A stretch of DNA of 64,000 nucleotides from Falsiroseomonas frigidaquae (GTDB taxonomy: Bacteria; Pseudomonadota; Alphaproteobacteria; Acetobacterales; Acetobacteraceae), in NCBI RefSeq assembly GCF_012163145.1, contig NZ_JAAVTX010000010.1:48360-112359 (forward strand). The letters are read 5' to 3'. The position numbers and the translations under genes are program-made. Each line of letters begins with the position of its first letter. Within the stretch, counting starts at the first letter, position 1. A model generated the notes under the pieces. That model was not told the origin of the DNA. It was given only the letters and a program-made list of their open reading frames with translations, and ran no database searches. Of the stretch, positions 26,998 through 35,852 are shown piece by piece.

Positions 26998-27134
26998 GGC
27001 CTGCGGCCCTCCCTGCGCCTCGAACGTTGTTGAAGGTATTGAGGTTGCGACGATGTTTCGTCGCGAATGTCCGTAGTTTTACGTGGAGCTCGTCTCAAAG
27101 AGAGACGGAAAGACTATTAGCCGTTGAATACTGT

Positions 27135-27159
27135 CCGGCGGCGCGCCTGGCGCCGCCGG
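27135..27159 (-). terminator. Strong hairpin downstream of the ArdC-like gene
   Basis: CCGGCGGCGC and GCGCCGCCGG form a perfect 10-bp stem with a 5-base loop, 15 bp after the stop of the ArdC-like gene. There is no T-run on the minus strand after it, so it may act as a Rho-assisted or mRNA-stabilising structure. Confidence 0.45.
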
Positions 27160-27174
27160 GTGACTGAGCGCCGG

Positions 27175-28143
27175 CTACTCGGCTGCGGCAGCGCCTCCGT
27201 TTTGCTCGTTGCGGGCTTGGAAAATCCATAGAAAGTCGCAGGCGCGCTGGGCATGTGCCGCAGCCACGAAGATGAAGCGCTTGTCGCTGGCCAGCACGCG
27301 CAGCCAGGAGCCGATATAGGCGGCACTGTCCTCGCGCAGGTCGTGGTCGATGCCGAGGGAGGCGCAGGTGAAGGCGGCCGTGAGCTCCGCCAGGATCTCC
27401 TCCACCGCCCGCGCCTCCTCGCTGTGCCGGCGCGTGATCGTCTCCCGGTCCAGCCGCGAAGAGTGGCCGGTCCAGTGGCCCATCTCATGCGCTAGCGTCG
27501 CATAGTAGGCCTCCGGGTAGATGAAGTCGGCGATCGCCGGCATGCGGATGTAGTCGAGGTTGGGCGTGTAGATGGCCCGTTGCCCGCCCGGCCGGATGTC
27601 GGCGCCTGTGCTGGCGAAGAACCTCTCCGCCGCCTCGATCCGCTGCACCGGTGCGGCTTCGGCCGGGTTGCTGGCCGGGTGGAAGCGCTCCGGCAGCCCG
27701 TCGATCTGGTCCGCGTTGAACACGGCGTAGCTCTTGAGGAACCAGATGCGCCGCTCCTCCTCCTCGCCCTCCGGCGTCTCCTCCACCCGGCGCAGCGTGT
27801 CGCTGTAGCTGACGGTGGTCGCCTTCTCGCCGCGTCGGACCTGTCCGCCGAGTTCCTGCGCCTGTCGGTAGGTCATGAAGTAGGGGGAGGTGTAGCAGCG
27901 GGCGCATATGGCCATCCATAGCACCAGGGTGTTGATGCCGCGGTAGGGCTGGCCAGTGTGGCGTAGGGGGAGGCAGGCAGCGGCGGTGCGCCAGGGGCGG
28001 CGCCAGGGCTTCAGGCCGAGTTCCAGCTCGGTGAGGATGGCGTTTGTAACTGTCTGATAAAGGTCGGTGCGCCCGGTTTCCTCACACCCCGTGTTGCTGG
28101 TCTTGGTGTTGCCCGTGGTCGGCTCGGTGCTGATCTTCCTCAT
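27175..28143 (-). CDS. ardC: ArdC-like antirestriction / single-strand DNA-binding protein
   Basis: 322 residues from ATG 28143 (CGAGGAGAGACCAG upstream); the frame runs on to 28272 without family sequence. The N-terminal ArdC domain (about 25-135) reads DLYQTVTNAILTELELGLKP and PYRGINTLVLWMA. The C-terminal zincin-like domain has YYATLAHEMGHWTGHSSRLDR, giving the HExxH metallopeptidase motif. Family members protect incoming single-stranded plasmid DNA from host restriction during conjugation. It lies upstream of and divergent from the transfer region, where a leading-region gene would be expected. Confidence 0.88.
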   Translation of the reverse strand: MRKISTEPTTGNTKTSNTGCEETGRTDLYQTVTNAILTELELGLKPWRRPWRTAAACLPLRHTGQPYRGINTLVLWMAICARCYTSPYFMTYRQAQELGGQVRRGEKATTVSYSDTLRRVEETPEGEEEERRIWFLKSYAVFNADQIDGLPERFHPASNPAEAAPVQRIEAAERFFASTGADIRPGGQRAIYTPNLDYIRMPAIADFIYPEAYYATLAHEMGHWTGHSSRLDRETITRRHSEEARAVEEILAELTAAFTCASLGIDHDLREDSAAYIGSWLRVLASDKRFIFVAAAHAQRACDFLWIFQARNEQNGGAAAAE

Positions 28144-28448
28144 CTGGTCTCTCCTCGAAAAGCGACAGCTTTTCGGGGGCGAGGCCCGCGCCGGAGAGCG
28201 GAGGGAGGGGGTCCAGGTCAGCGGGGCCGGAGGGGTATCTCCCGGCATTCTGCTTCTGAATGTCGGGGACACTGGCCCGGCTGCCCGCAGGGTCGCCTGG
28301 ACGCCCGGGAGGCCGCAGGCCTCCAGACAAGGCCGCGTCCGCGGCCGAAATCAGGCTGCCGGTGAATTGGCAGGGCATCCTGGCATAGACACGGCGCCGG
28401 CCCCGAAATCCTGTTCCCTATATGTTCGGATGCCTGCATAGTGACCGC
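28144..28448. other. Divergent intergenic stretch upstream of ardC
   Basis: About 305 bp separate the ArdC-like gene from the first plus-strand plasmid gene. It should contain both promoters. I see no confident operator, RNA gene or further coding frame. Confidence 0.4.
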
Positions 28449-28835
28449 ATGCTGCCGCGCCACCTCCCCGCACTGTCTCGACCGTCCACCCTGGAGACCG
28501 CCGGCGCGACGGCTCCAGCAGGTTGGTTAAGTCGGGGGGCCAGCGAGGGAGGTCTGGACGAGGCGGAGGCGATGGCGACGGTGCGCGCGCTGCATCCGGC
28601 TTGGCCACTGACGCTGGCCCGCGAGGTGGCGGCGCGCCGGCTCAACCGCTCCCTCGCCGAGGAGGCGGCTCCTTCCCAGCGCTCGCCAGCCCCGCCTGCG
28701 GCCCTGCTCCGCCGCCTCGCCACGCCGGCTTTCCACGATTCCGCATCAAGCGAGCGGCATGCATCGTTTCACGTCGGTTTCGGGCCGGCGCCACCAAGTC
28801 CTGAGGAAGCGACTGGCACAGGCTCGCCGGCATGA
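28449..28835 (+). CDS. Hypothetical plasmid protein
   Basis: 128 residues from ATG 28449; ATG 28422 in the same frame is possible, and neither has a good ribosome site. I do not recognise the family. A helical segment (about 40-75, EAEAMATVRALHPAWPLTLA then REVAARRL) could be DNA-binding; the C-terminal third is Pro/Ser-rich and looks disordered. Support comes from the ATGA overlap with the next gene (28832-28835). The layout suggests a two-gene unit between the antirestriction and transfer genes. Confidence 0.45.
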   Translation: MLPRHLPALSRPSTLETAGATAPAGWLSRGASEGGLDEAEAMATVRALHPAWPLTLAREVAARRLNRSLAEEAAPSQRSPAPPAALLRRLATPAFHDSASSERHASFHVGFGPAPPSPEEATGTGSPA

Positions 28836-29263
28836 GCTTTGTTTCTGCGCTCGATCCCGAGGTACTCCGACGGATGCGCGAGATCCTTGCCGCCAGCATC
28901 GCTACCCGCTCCGCCAGCCTCCGCGAGGCGGCCGCCGAAGCCCGCGGCCTTGCGCGCGGCCTTTGCCCGAGGCAGCCCATCGCGGCGCTGGACGAGGCCG
29001 TGACAGCGCTGCTGATCGAGCTCGGCGCCCACGCGCCACCGGCACCTCTCGACCGGGATGGCCAGGGGCTGCGTCCGGCCGATCCCGCGGAGGTGGCCGA
29101 CAGCCTGGCGTTTGCCATGCGCTTCGACGCGCGCGGCAAGGCGCGGCGCACCGGCGTCGAATACGCCTCCAAGATCGCTGCCGAGCAGCTGGTCCAACGT
29201 CTGCTGGCCAGCGGCTTCGTACTGATGCGCCGGGCACCCACCGCCCCGCATCGGACGCCGTAG
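28832..29263 (+). CDS. Hypothetical helical plasmid protein
   Basis: 143 residues, starting inside the previous stop codon. Predicted almost entirely helical: an N-terminal part with regularly spaced Arg and Leu (DPEVLRRMREILAASIATRS), then ALDEAVTALLIELGAHAPPA, and a C-terminal basic part (GKARRTGVEYASKIAAEQLV). No known motif is seen. The fold and position would suit a small DNA-associated protein, but no function can be assigned. Confidence 0.55.
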   Translation: MSFVSALDPEVLRRMREILAASIATRSASLREAAAEARGLARGLCPRQPIAALDEAVTALLIELGAHAPPAPLDRDGQGLRPADPAEVADSLAFAMRFDARGKARRTGVEYASKIAAEQLVQRLLASGFVLMRRAPTAPHRTP

Positions 29264-29760
29264 ACAACCAGCGGCGGCACAATGCCCAGCGACCCCGCCT
29301 ACGGCTTCAACGTCGAGGGATCTCGCGCGACTAAGCGCTTTGCCTGCCTTGCGCCTACCGTGTCCGCACCTTCAGTCGGCGCGACCTGGTGGCGCTCGTC
29401 GGGCGTGACGCCGACTGCACCTGATCGGCCTACACGGGGAAATCTGGCGCAGCGACCGCCATGAGCCGCCGCTCACCGGCTGGGTGATTGATCAGCCGGC
29501 AGCAGATCAGCAACGCGGCAGAAGGCTGGTGGAGCCGTAGCACGAGGTAGGACCCGAGGATGCGCGACGCCAGAGCTGGCGGACGCGATTGCCCGGTTTG
29601 GTCGACCCGGCATCCCTTGATTGAGTTGTCACGACCGGTGAGGTGCGGTCCCGCGACCGCACTGCCGTATCGTTCCCGCCACCGCTGGAGGCCTCGGCTT
29701 GATCCACAGACGGCGCAGAGAGCGCGACGGGGACGTCAATTCTCGGCTATCCTGACCCCG
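29264..29760. other. Non-coding stretch of about 500 bp
   Basis: Short frames here show no family resemblance and no ribosome site. One reads VRTFSRRDLVALVGRDADC before a stop and might be a decayed gene, but I cannot identify it. No RNA gene or repeat was recognised. Confidence 0.35.
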
Positions 29761-30369
29761 ATGAACGACCAGGCCGAGCCACGGCGCCGGGACGCGCGCC
29801 TTCCGTGGGATCTGCACTCTGCGTTGACAGAGGAGCGGCTCTCGGCCTGCGCACGCCTCCTCGCTCGCGGGCGTGCCGACGCGGTGGCAATGGCCGATCC
29901 CTGGGCCGGCGACGACGCCTGGTCCATCGGCTGCCGCGCCTACTCTTTCTCACGCAACCGCCTGCGCCAGGCGGCCGAGGGCGGCCGCTATCGTTGGCTC
30001 GCCGTGCTCGATGCCACGCACCACTTCGTCTTTCTCATCGACGGCGTGCCGGTGCGCTTCTTCCGCGGTGACGCAGAGGAGCCGAGCAAGCGCACGCTGC
30101 GCCAACAGGAGAGCGAGGCACAGCAGCTGGCACTGGTCCTAGGAGACGCCGGCGGGGCGGACGGCCTGATGTTCCGGCTCGCTGTCGAAACGGGCGAAGG
30201 CGGGGAAGTGCGGCGCGTGGTCTTCCTGGCGCTGCGGGGCGAAGAGGGTGCAGTCGAGTGCTTTTGGCCGGTTCCGCTCGGTAACGACGACTTGTCGTCG
30301 GCGCGTCGCAATACGGCAGCTAACTTGGCTCCCCCACTTGCCACTGCTTCCTCGCGGCGCTTCTCCTGA
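29761..30369 (+). CDS. Hypothetical plasmid protein upstream of the transfer operon
   Basis: 202 residues from ATG 29761. I do not recognise it. The charged N-terminus with Arg clusters is followed by a compact alpha/beta region with many aromatic residues (RYRWLAVLDATHHFVFLIDG, VPVRFFRGDAEEP). A Gly/Ala-rich C-terminal tail begins after WPVPLGND. No signal peptide or transmembrane helix is seen, so it is probably cytoplasmic. It precedes the virB-type genes by about 0.3 kb and is on the same strand. Confidence 0.6.
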   Translation: MNDQAEPRRRDARLPWDLHSALTEERLSACARLLARGRADAVAMADPWAGDDAWSIGCRAYSFSRNRLRQAAEGGRYRWLAVLDATHHFVFLIDGVPVRFFRGDAEEPSKRTLRQQESEAQQLALVLGDAGGADGLMFRLAVETGEGGEVRRVVFLALRGEEGAVECFWPVPLGNDDLSSARRNTAANLAPPLATASSRRFS

Positions 30370-30656
30370 GTCTGGTCTCACGTTTCTGACCGTCTTTGCT
30401 AATCCGGTTTTGTTCCACACGCCGGAGTGACCGCATTTCAATGCTTTGCGCACGCAACGACAGATGATTGTCTCTTGAGAGACTTTTGCCACCAGTGGTA
30501 GCATTGCCTATCGCAACTCCACTGATGGCGTACCGAAGTGCAAAATTTGGTCATTTGCAGCGAGCCCGCCACCCGCGCCAGCCGAATGAACCAGTTCGCG
30601 TCGACGCCGGTGCGGTCTAGCCTCCCGGCCGATTCGGGACGAGGCGCGGGCGAACG

Positions 30657-31043
30657 GTGGGCGACACGCTCGGCGAGGCAGATCTACGCGGGGGCATTGC
30701 CCGCGGCGGCACAATCGAGAACGTCGTCGTCGTCGCCTACTGCGACGCGGGAGGCGGGGTCGAGCACGTCCCCTACATCCTTCCATCCTGGCGCCGCGGC
30801 TACGTCGCCATTGCCCTGTTCCGCGGCCCTGGCGTGCGCGCCTGGCGCGACCTGGACCGCTTGCGCCGCTTCCTTCGCGACGACCTGGGCTTCGCTCTGC
30901 CCATTCCCCTCTACGACGACGGCTGCCCGAAGCTCGCACGCTTCAAGTCGCTGCTGCCCGCCGGCGCCACGGACTCTCGCGTCCGCGCTACCAACACGCC
31001 TCAACCCGACGAGGACGACACCGGGTCGCCGCCACCAGACTGA
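30657..31043 (+). CDS. Hypothetical protein directly upstream of virB1
   Basis: 128 residues from GTG 30657, the first start after an in-frame TAG. The middle reads VEHVPYILPSWRRGYVAIAL and the following LDRLRRFLRDDLGFALPIPL suggests a mixed alpha/beta fold. The last 25 residues are acidic and Pro-rich. No signal peptide. It ends 30 bp before virB1 and is probably part of the transfer operon; function unknown. Confidence 0.55.
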   Translation: MGDTLGEADLRGGIARGGTIENVVVVAYCDAGGGVEHVPYILPSWRRGYVAIALFRGPGVRAWRDLDRLRRFLRDDLGFALPIPLYDDGCPKLARFKSLLPAGATDSRVRATNTPQPDEDDTGSPPPD

Positions 31044-31073
31044 CGCGGCGCGGCGCGGCCGGGCGGTGGCCGC

Positions 31074-31694
31074 GTGATCCTCGAACTCGCCGCTTTCCTC
31101 GAGCTTGCCGCGGCCTGCGCCCCCGGCGTCGCGCCCGAAACCCTCGCCGCGATCGCCCGCGTCGAGAGCGGGCTCGACCCGCTGATCATCGGCATCAATG
31201 AGCGAGGCGCCGCGCCGGTCCGCTCCGCGACGCCGGCCGAAGCCGCGACGCGGGCAACCGCGCTGATCGAGGCGGGCAAGTCCGTCGATCTCGGCCTCAT
31301 GCAGATCAACAGCCGCAACCTCGGCTGGCTCGGGCTCGCGGTCGAGGACGCCTTCGACCCCTGCCGCTCGATCGCCGCCGGCGCGCGCGTGCTGACCGCC
31401 TTCAGCGCCTACAACACCGGAAGCCCGAGCCGCGGCCTGGCCAATGGCTACGTCGCCCGGGTGGTGTCGGCACGGGCGGCCATGGCGGCGGCACCGGCAC
31501 GCCCCTCCCCTGCCCCGCTCCCCGGCCCGGCGCCGGCGGCCTGCGCCCCGTCCTGGGACGTCTGGGCGCGCTGCCCCGCCGCCGCGCCAGCACCGCGGAA
31601 CCCCGATCCGGCGGATGCCGACGAGCAGGCACCCCCGTCCGCCGAACCCGTCCGTCTCAGGGGCAGCCTCGCCATGGGAGCAGATACCCGATGA
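31074..31694 (+). CDS. virB1: VirB1-type lytic transglycosylase
   Basis: 206 residues from GTG 31074. The SLT-like domain covers about 10-140: catalytic Glu in IARVESGLDPLIIG, then VDLGLMQINSRNLGWLG and the AYNTGSPSRGLANGYV motif. No classical signal peptide is evident, though the N-terminus is hydrophobic (LELAAFLELAAACAPG). The C-terminal third is Pro/Ala-rich, as in VirB1, where it interacts with other subunits. It locally opens peptidoglycan for the transfer channel. Its stop overlaps virB2 by 4 bp. Confidence 0.9.
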   Translation: MILELAAFLELAAACAPGVAPETLAAIARVESGLDPLIIGINERGAAPVRSATPAEAATRATALIEAGKSVDLGLMQINSRNLGWLGLAVEDAFDPCRSIAAGARVLTAFSAYNTGSPSRGLANGYVARVVSARAAMAAAPARPSPAPLPGPAPAACAPSWDVWARCPAAAPAPRNPDPADADEQAPPSAEPVRLRGSLAMGADTR

Positions 31695-31975
31695 AGACCC
31701 GATCCTTTGCGACCGCATCCGCAGTGACGGCGGCCGCGCTTCTCCTCCTGCCCTCGCTGGCCTGGGCGCAGGCCGGCGGCGGTGCCGATCCCTTCTCGAC
31801 CGGCGTCCAGTGGTTCGTCTCCGGCCCCGCGCGCGGCGTGGCCATGCTGTCCGTCGCCGCCGCGGCGGTGCTGGTCTGGTTCCTGATGGGCTCGCTGCGG
31901 CTTGCCGGCTTCGTGCTCGGAGGCGGCCTGATCCTGGCCAACGCGCAGACCATCGTCGGCTGGATGGGGTTCTGA
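31691..31975 (+). CDS. virB2: VirB2/TrbC-type pilin
   Basis: 94 residues. A signal peptide (about 1-25, ending LAWAQA) is followed by two hydrophobic helices (about 42-66 and 68-90) with a short basic loop, the usual pilin layout of P-type type IV secretion systems. The mature product of about 69 residues would form the pilus. It overlaps virB1 and is followed at 2 bp by virB3. Confidence 0.87.
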   Translation: MKTRSFATASAVTAAALLLLPSLAWAQAGGGADPFSTGVQWFVSGPARGVAMLSVAAAAVLVWFLMGSLRLAGFVLGGGLILANAQTIVGWMGF

Positions 31976-31977
31976 CC

Positions 31978-32349
31978 GTGGACGCTGCCGAGGAACCGCG
32001 CGGCCCGCGCACCGGCCCCATCCCGCTCGGGGCGACCCGGCCGCCGATGGTGCCGTTCGTCGGGCTGCCCTTCTCGGCGGCGATCCCGCTGCTCTTCGCC
32101 GCGGCGGAGGTCCAGATGGCGGTCGGCGGGCTGAAGGGCGTCGGCTATGCGGCAATGCTGCTGGTCGCCATCGGCCTGCCGCTGAGGGCCTGGGTCAGCT
32201 TCGACTGGTACGCCATCGAGGTCCTGATGGCCTGGGGCCGCACCTCTGGCCCCGCGCTGGATTCCGCCCGCTGGGGCGGCGCCAGCGTCTCGCATTTCCC
32301 GCTCCATCCGCGCCATCGCCGGCGCGAGCCGCGGGGGATGGCGGGATGA
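31978..32349 (+). CDS. virB3: VirB3-type inner-membrane protein
   Basis: 123 residues from GTG 31978. After a short N-terminal tail come RPPMVPFVGLPFSAAIPLLF and a second hydrophobic segment (AAMLLVAIGLPLRAWVSFDW), the VirB3 pattern with two helices. The C-terminus is basic and His-rich. It assists assembly with VirB4, whose gene overlaps it by 4 bp. Confidence 0.87.
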   Translation: MDAAEEPRGPRTGPIPLGATRPPMVPFVGLPFSAAIPLLFAAAEVQMAVGGLKGVGYAAMLLVAIGLPLRAWVSFDWYAIEVLMAWGRTSGPALDSARWGGASVSHFPLHPRHRRREPRGMAG

Positions 32350-34784
32350 TGGAGTTCCGCAAGCTCGCGGCGCATGAGCGCGCCGGCACGACCTACGCCC
32401 GGCACCTCGGCCACATCTCCGACGGCGTCGGGCTGATGCGGGACGGCTCGGTGTTCGCCGTCATCGAGGTCGGCGGCTTCCCGCACGAGATGGCGGGCGA
32501 TGAGGCGGTGAACGCCCGGCACGCAGTCCGCGCCGCGCTGCTGCGCAACATCGCCGACGAGGACGTCGGGCTCGTCGAGCACTTGGTGCGGCACGACGAC
32601 GCACCCCGCTTCACCGGCCCGGCGCCCGCCGAGCACGCCACGCCCTACGGCGCCGAGCTCTCGCGCGATTACGCCGGCGCCTGCCTACGCGAATTGATGA
32701 CCACGACCTGGCTGCTGACGGTGCTGGTCCGGCCGACCTTCGCCGCCCGCGGCTGGCGCGCCATGCTCGGCCTCGAGCCGCGCGAGGAAGCCGCACGGCC
32801 TGGTCCCGGGCTGGACCGGCGTGTCACCCGCCTGGAGGACCGCGTCCGCGCTTGCATGGAGGCGCTGGCACCGCTCGCCCCGCGCCGGCTCGGCGTGCGG
32901 ATCGAGGGCGAAGTCGCCTTCTCCGAACTGGCCGAGGCACATCGGCTTGCGCTTTACGCGCGGCGGGCACGGGTGCCGATGGTGGCGCCGGGCTCGCTTG
33001 GCGCCTCGATCTACACCGACCGCGTCGTCTGCTCCTCCGCCTGCTTCCGCGTCGAAGCCGCCGGCGTGCCGGACGTGGAAAAGCCGCACGGGCTGATGCT
33101 GGGCTTCCGCGTCTATCCCAACCGCTGGCGGGTCGGGATGTTCGACGCGCTGCTCGCCCTGCCCTTCCGCTTCGTGCTGACCAACAGCTACGACTTCCAC
33201 GGGCGGACCAAGGCGGGCGACAAGCTCGCCGTCCGCGCGCAGCGCATGGAGAATGTCGGCGACCGCGCCGCCTCCCTGCGGGACGAGCTCGACGACGCCA
33301 TCGACGCGATCGACCGCGGCGAGCATGTCATGGGCTCGCATCACTGGTCGCTCGCCGTGCATGCAGATGGCGTGGCCGGGCTGGAAGCCAATGCCGCAGC
33401 AGCGCGGTCGGCCGTGACCGACGCCGGCGCCGTGCTGGCGGCCGAGGATGTCGGCATGGAGGCGGCCTATTGGGCGCAGCTGCCGGGCGCGCCCGCCTGG
33501 CTGCGGGCCCGCGCGGGCGCCCTGCCCTCCGTGGCCTTCGCTGCCATGTCCTCCCTCCACGCGCCACCGCGTGGCGATGCCCGGCACCACTGGGGCCGGC
33601 CCCTCTACCGCGCGCGCACCACGGCCGGCACGGCCTACGACGCGCCCTGGCACCTCCGCGACGTCGGCCATCGGCTTCGGATTGGCCCGACCGGCTCCGG
33701 CAAGACGCTGCACATGGCTTTCGAGACGGTGATGCTCGACCCGCTCGTGCGCGCGCGCGGCGGCCGGCAGATCGTCTTCGACAAGGATGGCGGCAATGAG
33801 ATCCTCGTCCGTGCCATGGGCGGAGCCGTTGCACGGCTACGCCGCGGCGAGGCCTCCGGTGCGGCGCCGCTCCGTGCTTTGCCTGATAGCGAGGCCTCGC
33901 GCGCTTGGCTGCACGAGTTCCTGACCGGCCTGATCATGGACGATGGCCGCGGCGCGCCGACGCCGGAGGACACCCGCCGCCTCGCGCTCGGCGTCGCCTT
34001 CGTCATGCGAATGCCGCTTGGCCTGCGGTCCATTGCCGGCGTCAGGGAGTTCCTCGGCCACACGGACCCCACGGGGGCAGGCGCAAGGCTGGAGAAGTGG
34101 TGCCGCGGGGGGCCGCTTGGATGGGCCTTCGACGGCGAGACAGACCTACTGGACTTTGGCGGGGCCATCGCCAGCGTCGACCCGACCGCGCTCCTTCCGG
34201 ACGGTGCCGTCATGCCGGCTATGGCGGCATACCTGCTGCATCGCGCCGGGCTGGTTGTGGACGGCCGACCGACTGTCCTCCACGCGGACGAGTTCCGCGC
34301 GTACCTGCCCGACCTCCGCCTGGTGGGCGGCCAGCGGCAGGCGCGGTTCGACAAGGGATTCGAGGATTTCGCGCTGACAGGCCGCAAGCAGGAGCTGTCG
34401 CTCGACATCGCCACGCAGCAGCCGGAACACATCCTCGACCACCCCGTTGGGCCATCACTGGTGGCTCAGTGCAAGACGCGGGCGCTCTACCGGAACCCGG
34501 ATGCGCGACGCGGCCCCTACCTTGACGGACTCGGCTGCACCGAGCGCGTATTCCAGGCGGTCAGCCGCGACATGCTCGCCGGGCCACATTCCTTCGTGCT
34601 GATGCGCGAGGAGACGTCGGTCCTCCTGCGGCTCGATCTCACCCCCCTGCCCGGCCACGTCGCCGTCCTCTCCGGCCGCGCCAGCACGCTGCGCGCCATG
34701 GCCGAGGCGGTCGGCGAGCACGGCACCGATCCCGCCCGCTGGCTACCGGCCTTCCGCCGGCAGCTCACCGCCCACGCAGCATGA
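32346..34784 (+). CDS. virB4: VirB4 secretion ATPase
   Basis: 812 residues, the usual size for VirB4/TrbE. The N-terminal domain (about 1-420) is of CagE/TrbE type. The ATPase core has Walker A GPTGSGKT (about 446-453) and Walker B TVLHADEFRAYL (about 640-650), followed by FALTGRKQELSLDIATQQPE. It energises pilus assembly and substrate transfer on the cytoplasmic face. Overlaps virB3 by 4 bp and precedes virB5 by 13 bp. Confidence 0.95.
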   Translation: MMEFRKLAAHERAGTTYARHLGHISDGVGLMRDGSVFAVIEVGGFPHEMAGDEAVNARHAVRAALLRNIADEDVGLVEHLVRHDDAPRFTGPAPAEHATPYGAELSRDYAGACLRELMTTTWLLTVLVRPTFAARGWRAMLGLEPREEAARPGPGLDRRVTRLEDRVRACMEALAPLAPRRLGVRIEGEVAFSELAEAHRLALYARRARVPMVAPGSLGASIYTDRVVCSSACFRVEAAGVPDVEKPHGLMLGFRVYPNRWRVGMFDALLALPFRFVLTNSYDFHGRTKAGDKLAVRAQRMENVGDRAASLRDELDDAIDAIDRGEHVMGSHHWSLAVHADGVAGLEANAAAARSAVTDAGAVLAAEDVGMEAAYWAQLPGAPAWLRARAGALPSVAFAAMSSLHAPPRGDARHHWGRPLYRARTTAGTAYDAPWHLRDVGHRLRIGPTGSGKTLHMAFETVMLDPLVRARGGRQIVFDKDGGNEILVRAMGGAVARLRRGEASGAAPLRALPDSEASRAWLHEFLTGLIMDDGRGAPTPEDTRRLALGVAFVMRMPLGLRSIAGVREFLGHTDPTGAGARLEKWCRGGPLGWAFDGETDLLDFGGAIASVDPTALLPDGAVMPAMAAYLLHRAGLVVDGRPTVLHADEFRAYLPDLRLVGGQRQARFDKGFEDFALTGRKQELSLDIATQQPEHILDHPVGPSLVAQCKTRALYRNPDARRGPYLDGLGCTERVFQAVSRDMLAGPHSFVLMREETSVLLRLDLTPLPGHVAVLSGRASTLRAMAEAVGEHGTDPARWLPAFRRQLTAHAA

Positions 34785-34797
34785 GGAGGACGCGCCC

Positions 34798-35493
34798 ATG
34801 AGCCTCACCAGGATGGCCCTTACCCTCGCGCTGGCAGTGGCCGCCGCCGCGCCGGCCTCCGCCCAGCTTGCCGTCATAGATGGCGCGAACCTGGCACAGA
34901 CGACGGTGACCGCAGCCCGCGCGCTCCAGCAGATCGAGCAGCTGCGGCAGCAATACGGCCAGCTCGTCCGCACCTACGACGCCATCGCCCATCCGACCTC
35001 GATCGGCGGCGTCGCCGGCGCGGTCCGCGGTTTGTCGCGCACGATCATGCCGCCTGCCACGCAGGTGCCGGACATGATGGCCGGCCGCAGCGGCGAATGG
35101 GGCCAAGCCAGCACCATGCTGAATGCCGACCGCCTCTACGCACCCGCGGAGCGCGATGAGTGGGCGCGCGAGATGGAACGGCGTGAGCGGGTCACCGCGA
35201 ATGCAAAGGCGATGGCCCAGGCCGCCATCGAGGACGCCGAAGCGGAGATTTCCTCGCTCGACGTGATGCAGGGCGAGGTGGAGGCGGCGCCAGACGGCAC
35301 GGCAGGCGTCGCCGTCGGAAACGGGCTCTCCCTGGCCCGGCAGCGGCTCGACGCATCGCGCCTCCAGCTGGAGCAGATCCGCCTCATGCTCGCGGCCGAC
35401 GACCGGGTGACGACGCAGCGCGGCGAGCAGGCCTGGCGCCGGGACGTGGACGACTGGATGACGCGGACCCGTCCCGCGCTGAACGGCTGGTGA
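34798..35493 (+). CDS. virB5: VirB5/TrbJ-type minor pilus protein
   Basis: 231 residues with a signal peptide (about 1-22, ending ASAQLAV). The mature part is largely helical with coiled-coil character: RALQQIEQLRQQYGQLVRTY at the start and VGNGLSLARQRLDASRLQLE near the end. This is the TrbJ/VirB5 pattern, a protein at the pilus tip or base. It overlaps the following Eex-like gene by 4 bp. Confidence 0.85.
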   Translation: MSLTRMALTLALAVAAAAPASAQLAVIDGANLAQTTVTAARALQQIEQLRQQYGQLVRTYDAIAHPTSIGGVAGAVRGLSRTIMPPATQVPDMMAGRSGEWGQASTMLNADRLYAPAERDEWAREMERRERVTANAKAMAQAAIEDAEAEISSLDVMQGEVEAAPDGTAGVAVGNGLSLARQRLDASRLQLEQIRLMLAADDRVTTQRGEQAWRRDVDDWMTRTRPALNGW

Positions 35494-35846
35494 CCGGCAT
35501 GCGCGCCGTTTTGCTCGCCCTGGCTCTCTCCTTTCTGGCCGGCGTGCCGGCCAGTGCGGCTGAGTTCGACATCCCTTGGTTCGAGGCCAATCCCTCGGCC
35601 CGCGCCCAGTGGCTGCGGGCGTGCCGTGACGACACGCGGATCGCCCGCGACGCGCGCTGCGGCAATGCCGAGATCGCCGAGAACCGCGTCCATGCAAGGC
35701 GCCTCGGCGCGCAGTCGGGCGTCCGCTCCGGGCAGCTTCCGCCGGCATTCGAGACGCCGATGCTGCTCGATGCCGCACGCGCTGCCTGCGCCAAGCCGCC
35801 TGCCGAGCGCGGGCTTCTCGGCCGCTACTGCCCGCGGGGGAGCTGA
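35490..35846 (+). CDS. EexN-like entry-exclusion candidate
   Basis: 118 residues from GTG 35490. A signal peptide (about 4-23) ends in VPASAAEF; there is no lipobox Cys. The mature part starts FDIPWFEANPSARAQWLRAC then RDD...ARCGNAE, close to the EexN pattern (Phe-Asn-Pro, then CxxD...CxNA). A second Cys pair follows. EexN proteins sit between virB5 and virB6 genes and block entry of related plasmids. Losing the lipid anchor would be unusual for the family. The assignment rests on this short motif and position. Confidence 0.6.
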   Translation: MTGMRAVLLALALSFLAGVPASAAEFDIPWFEANPSARAQWLRACRDDTRIARDARCGNAEIAENRVHARRLGAQSGVRSGQLPPAFETPMLLDAARAACAKPPAERGLLGRYCPRGS

Positions 35847-35852
35847 TACGGC

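Noticed and set aside
27086-27104. CGTCTC-GAGACG hairpin upstream of the CDF gene
   Set aside because: Only a 6-bp stem in an intergenic stretch without a T-run; too weak to call a terminator or operator.
29282-29464. Short plus-strand frame after the helical plasmid protein
   Set aside because: No ribosome site, no overlap with neighbours and no recognisable sequence; left as non-coding.
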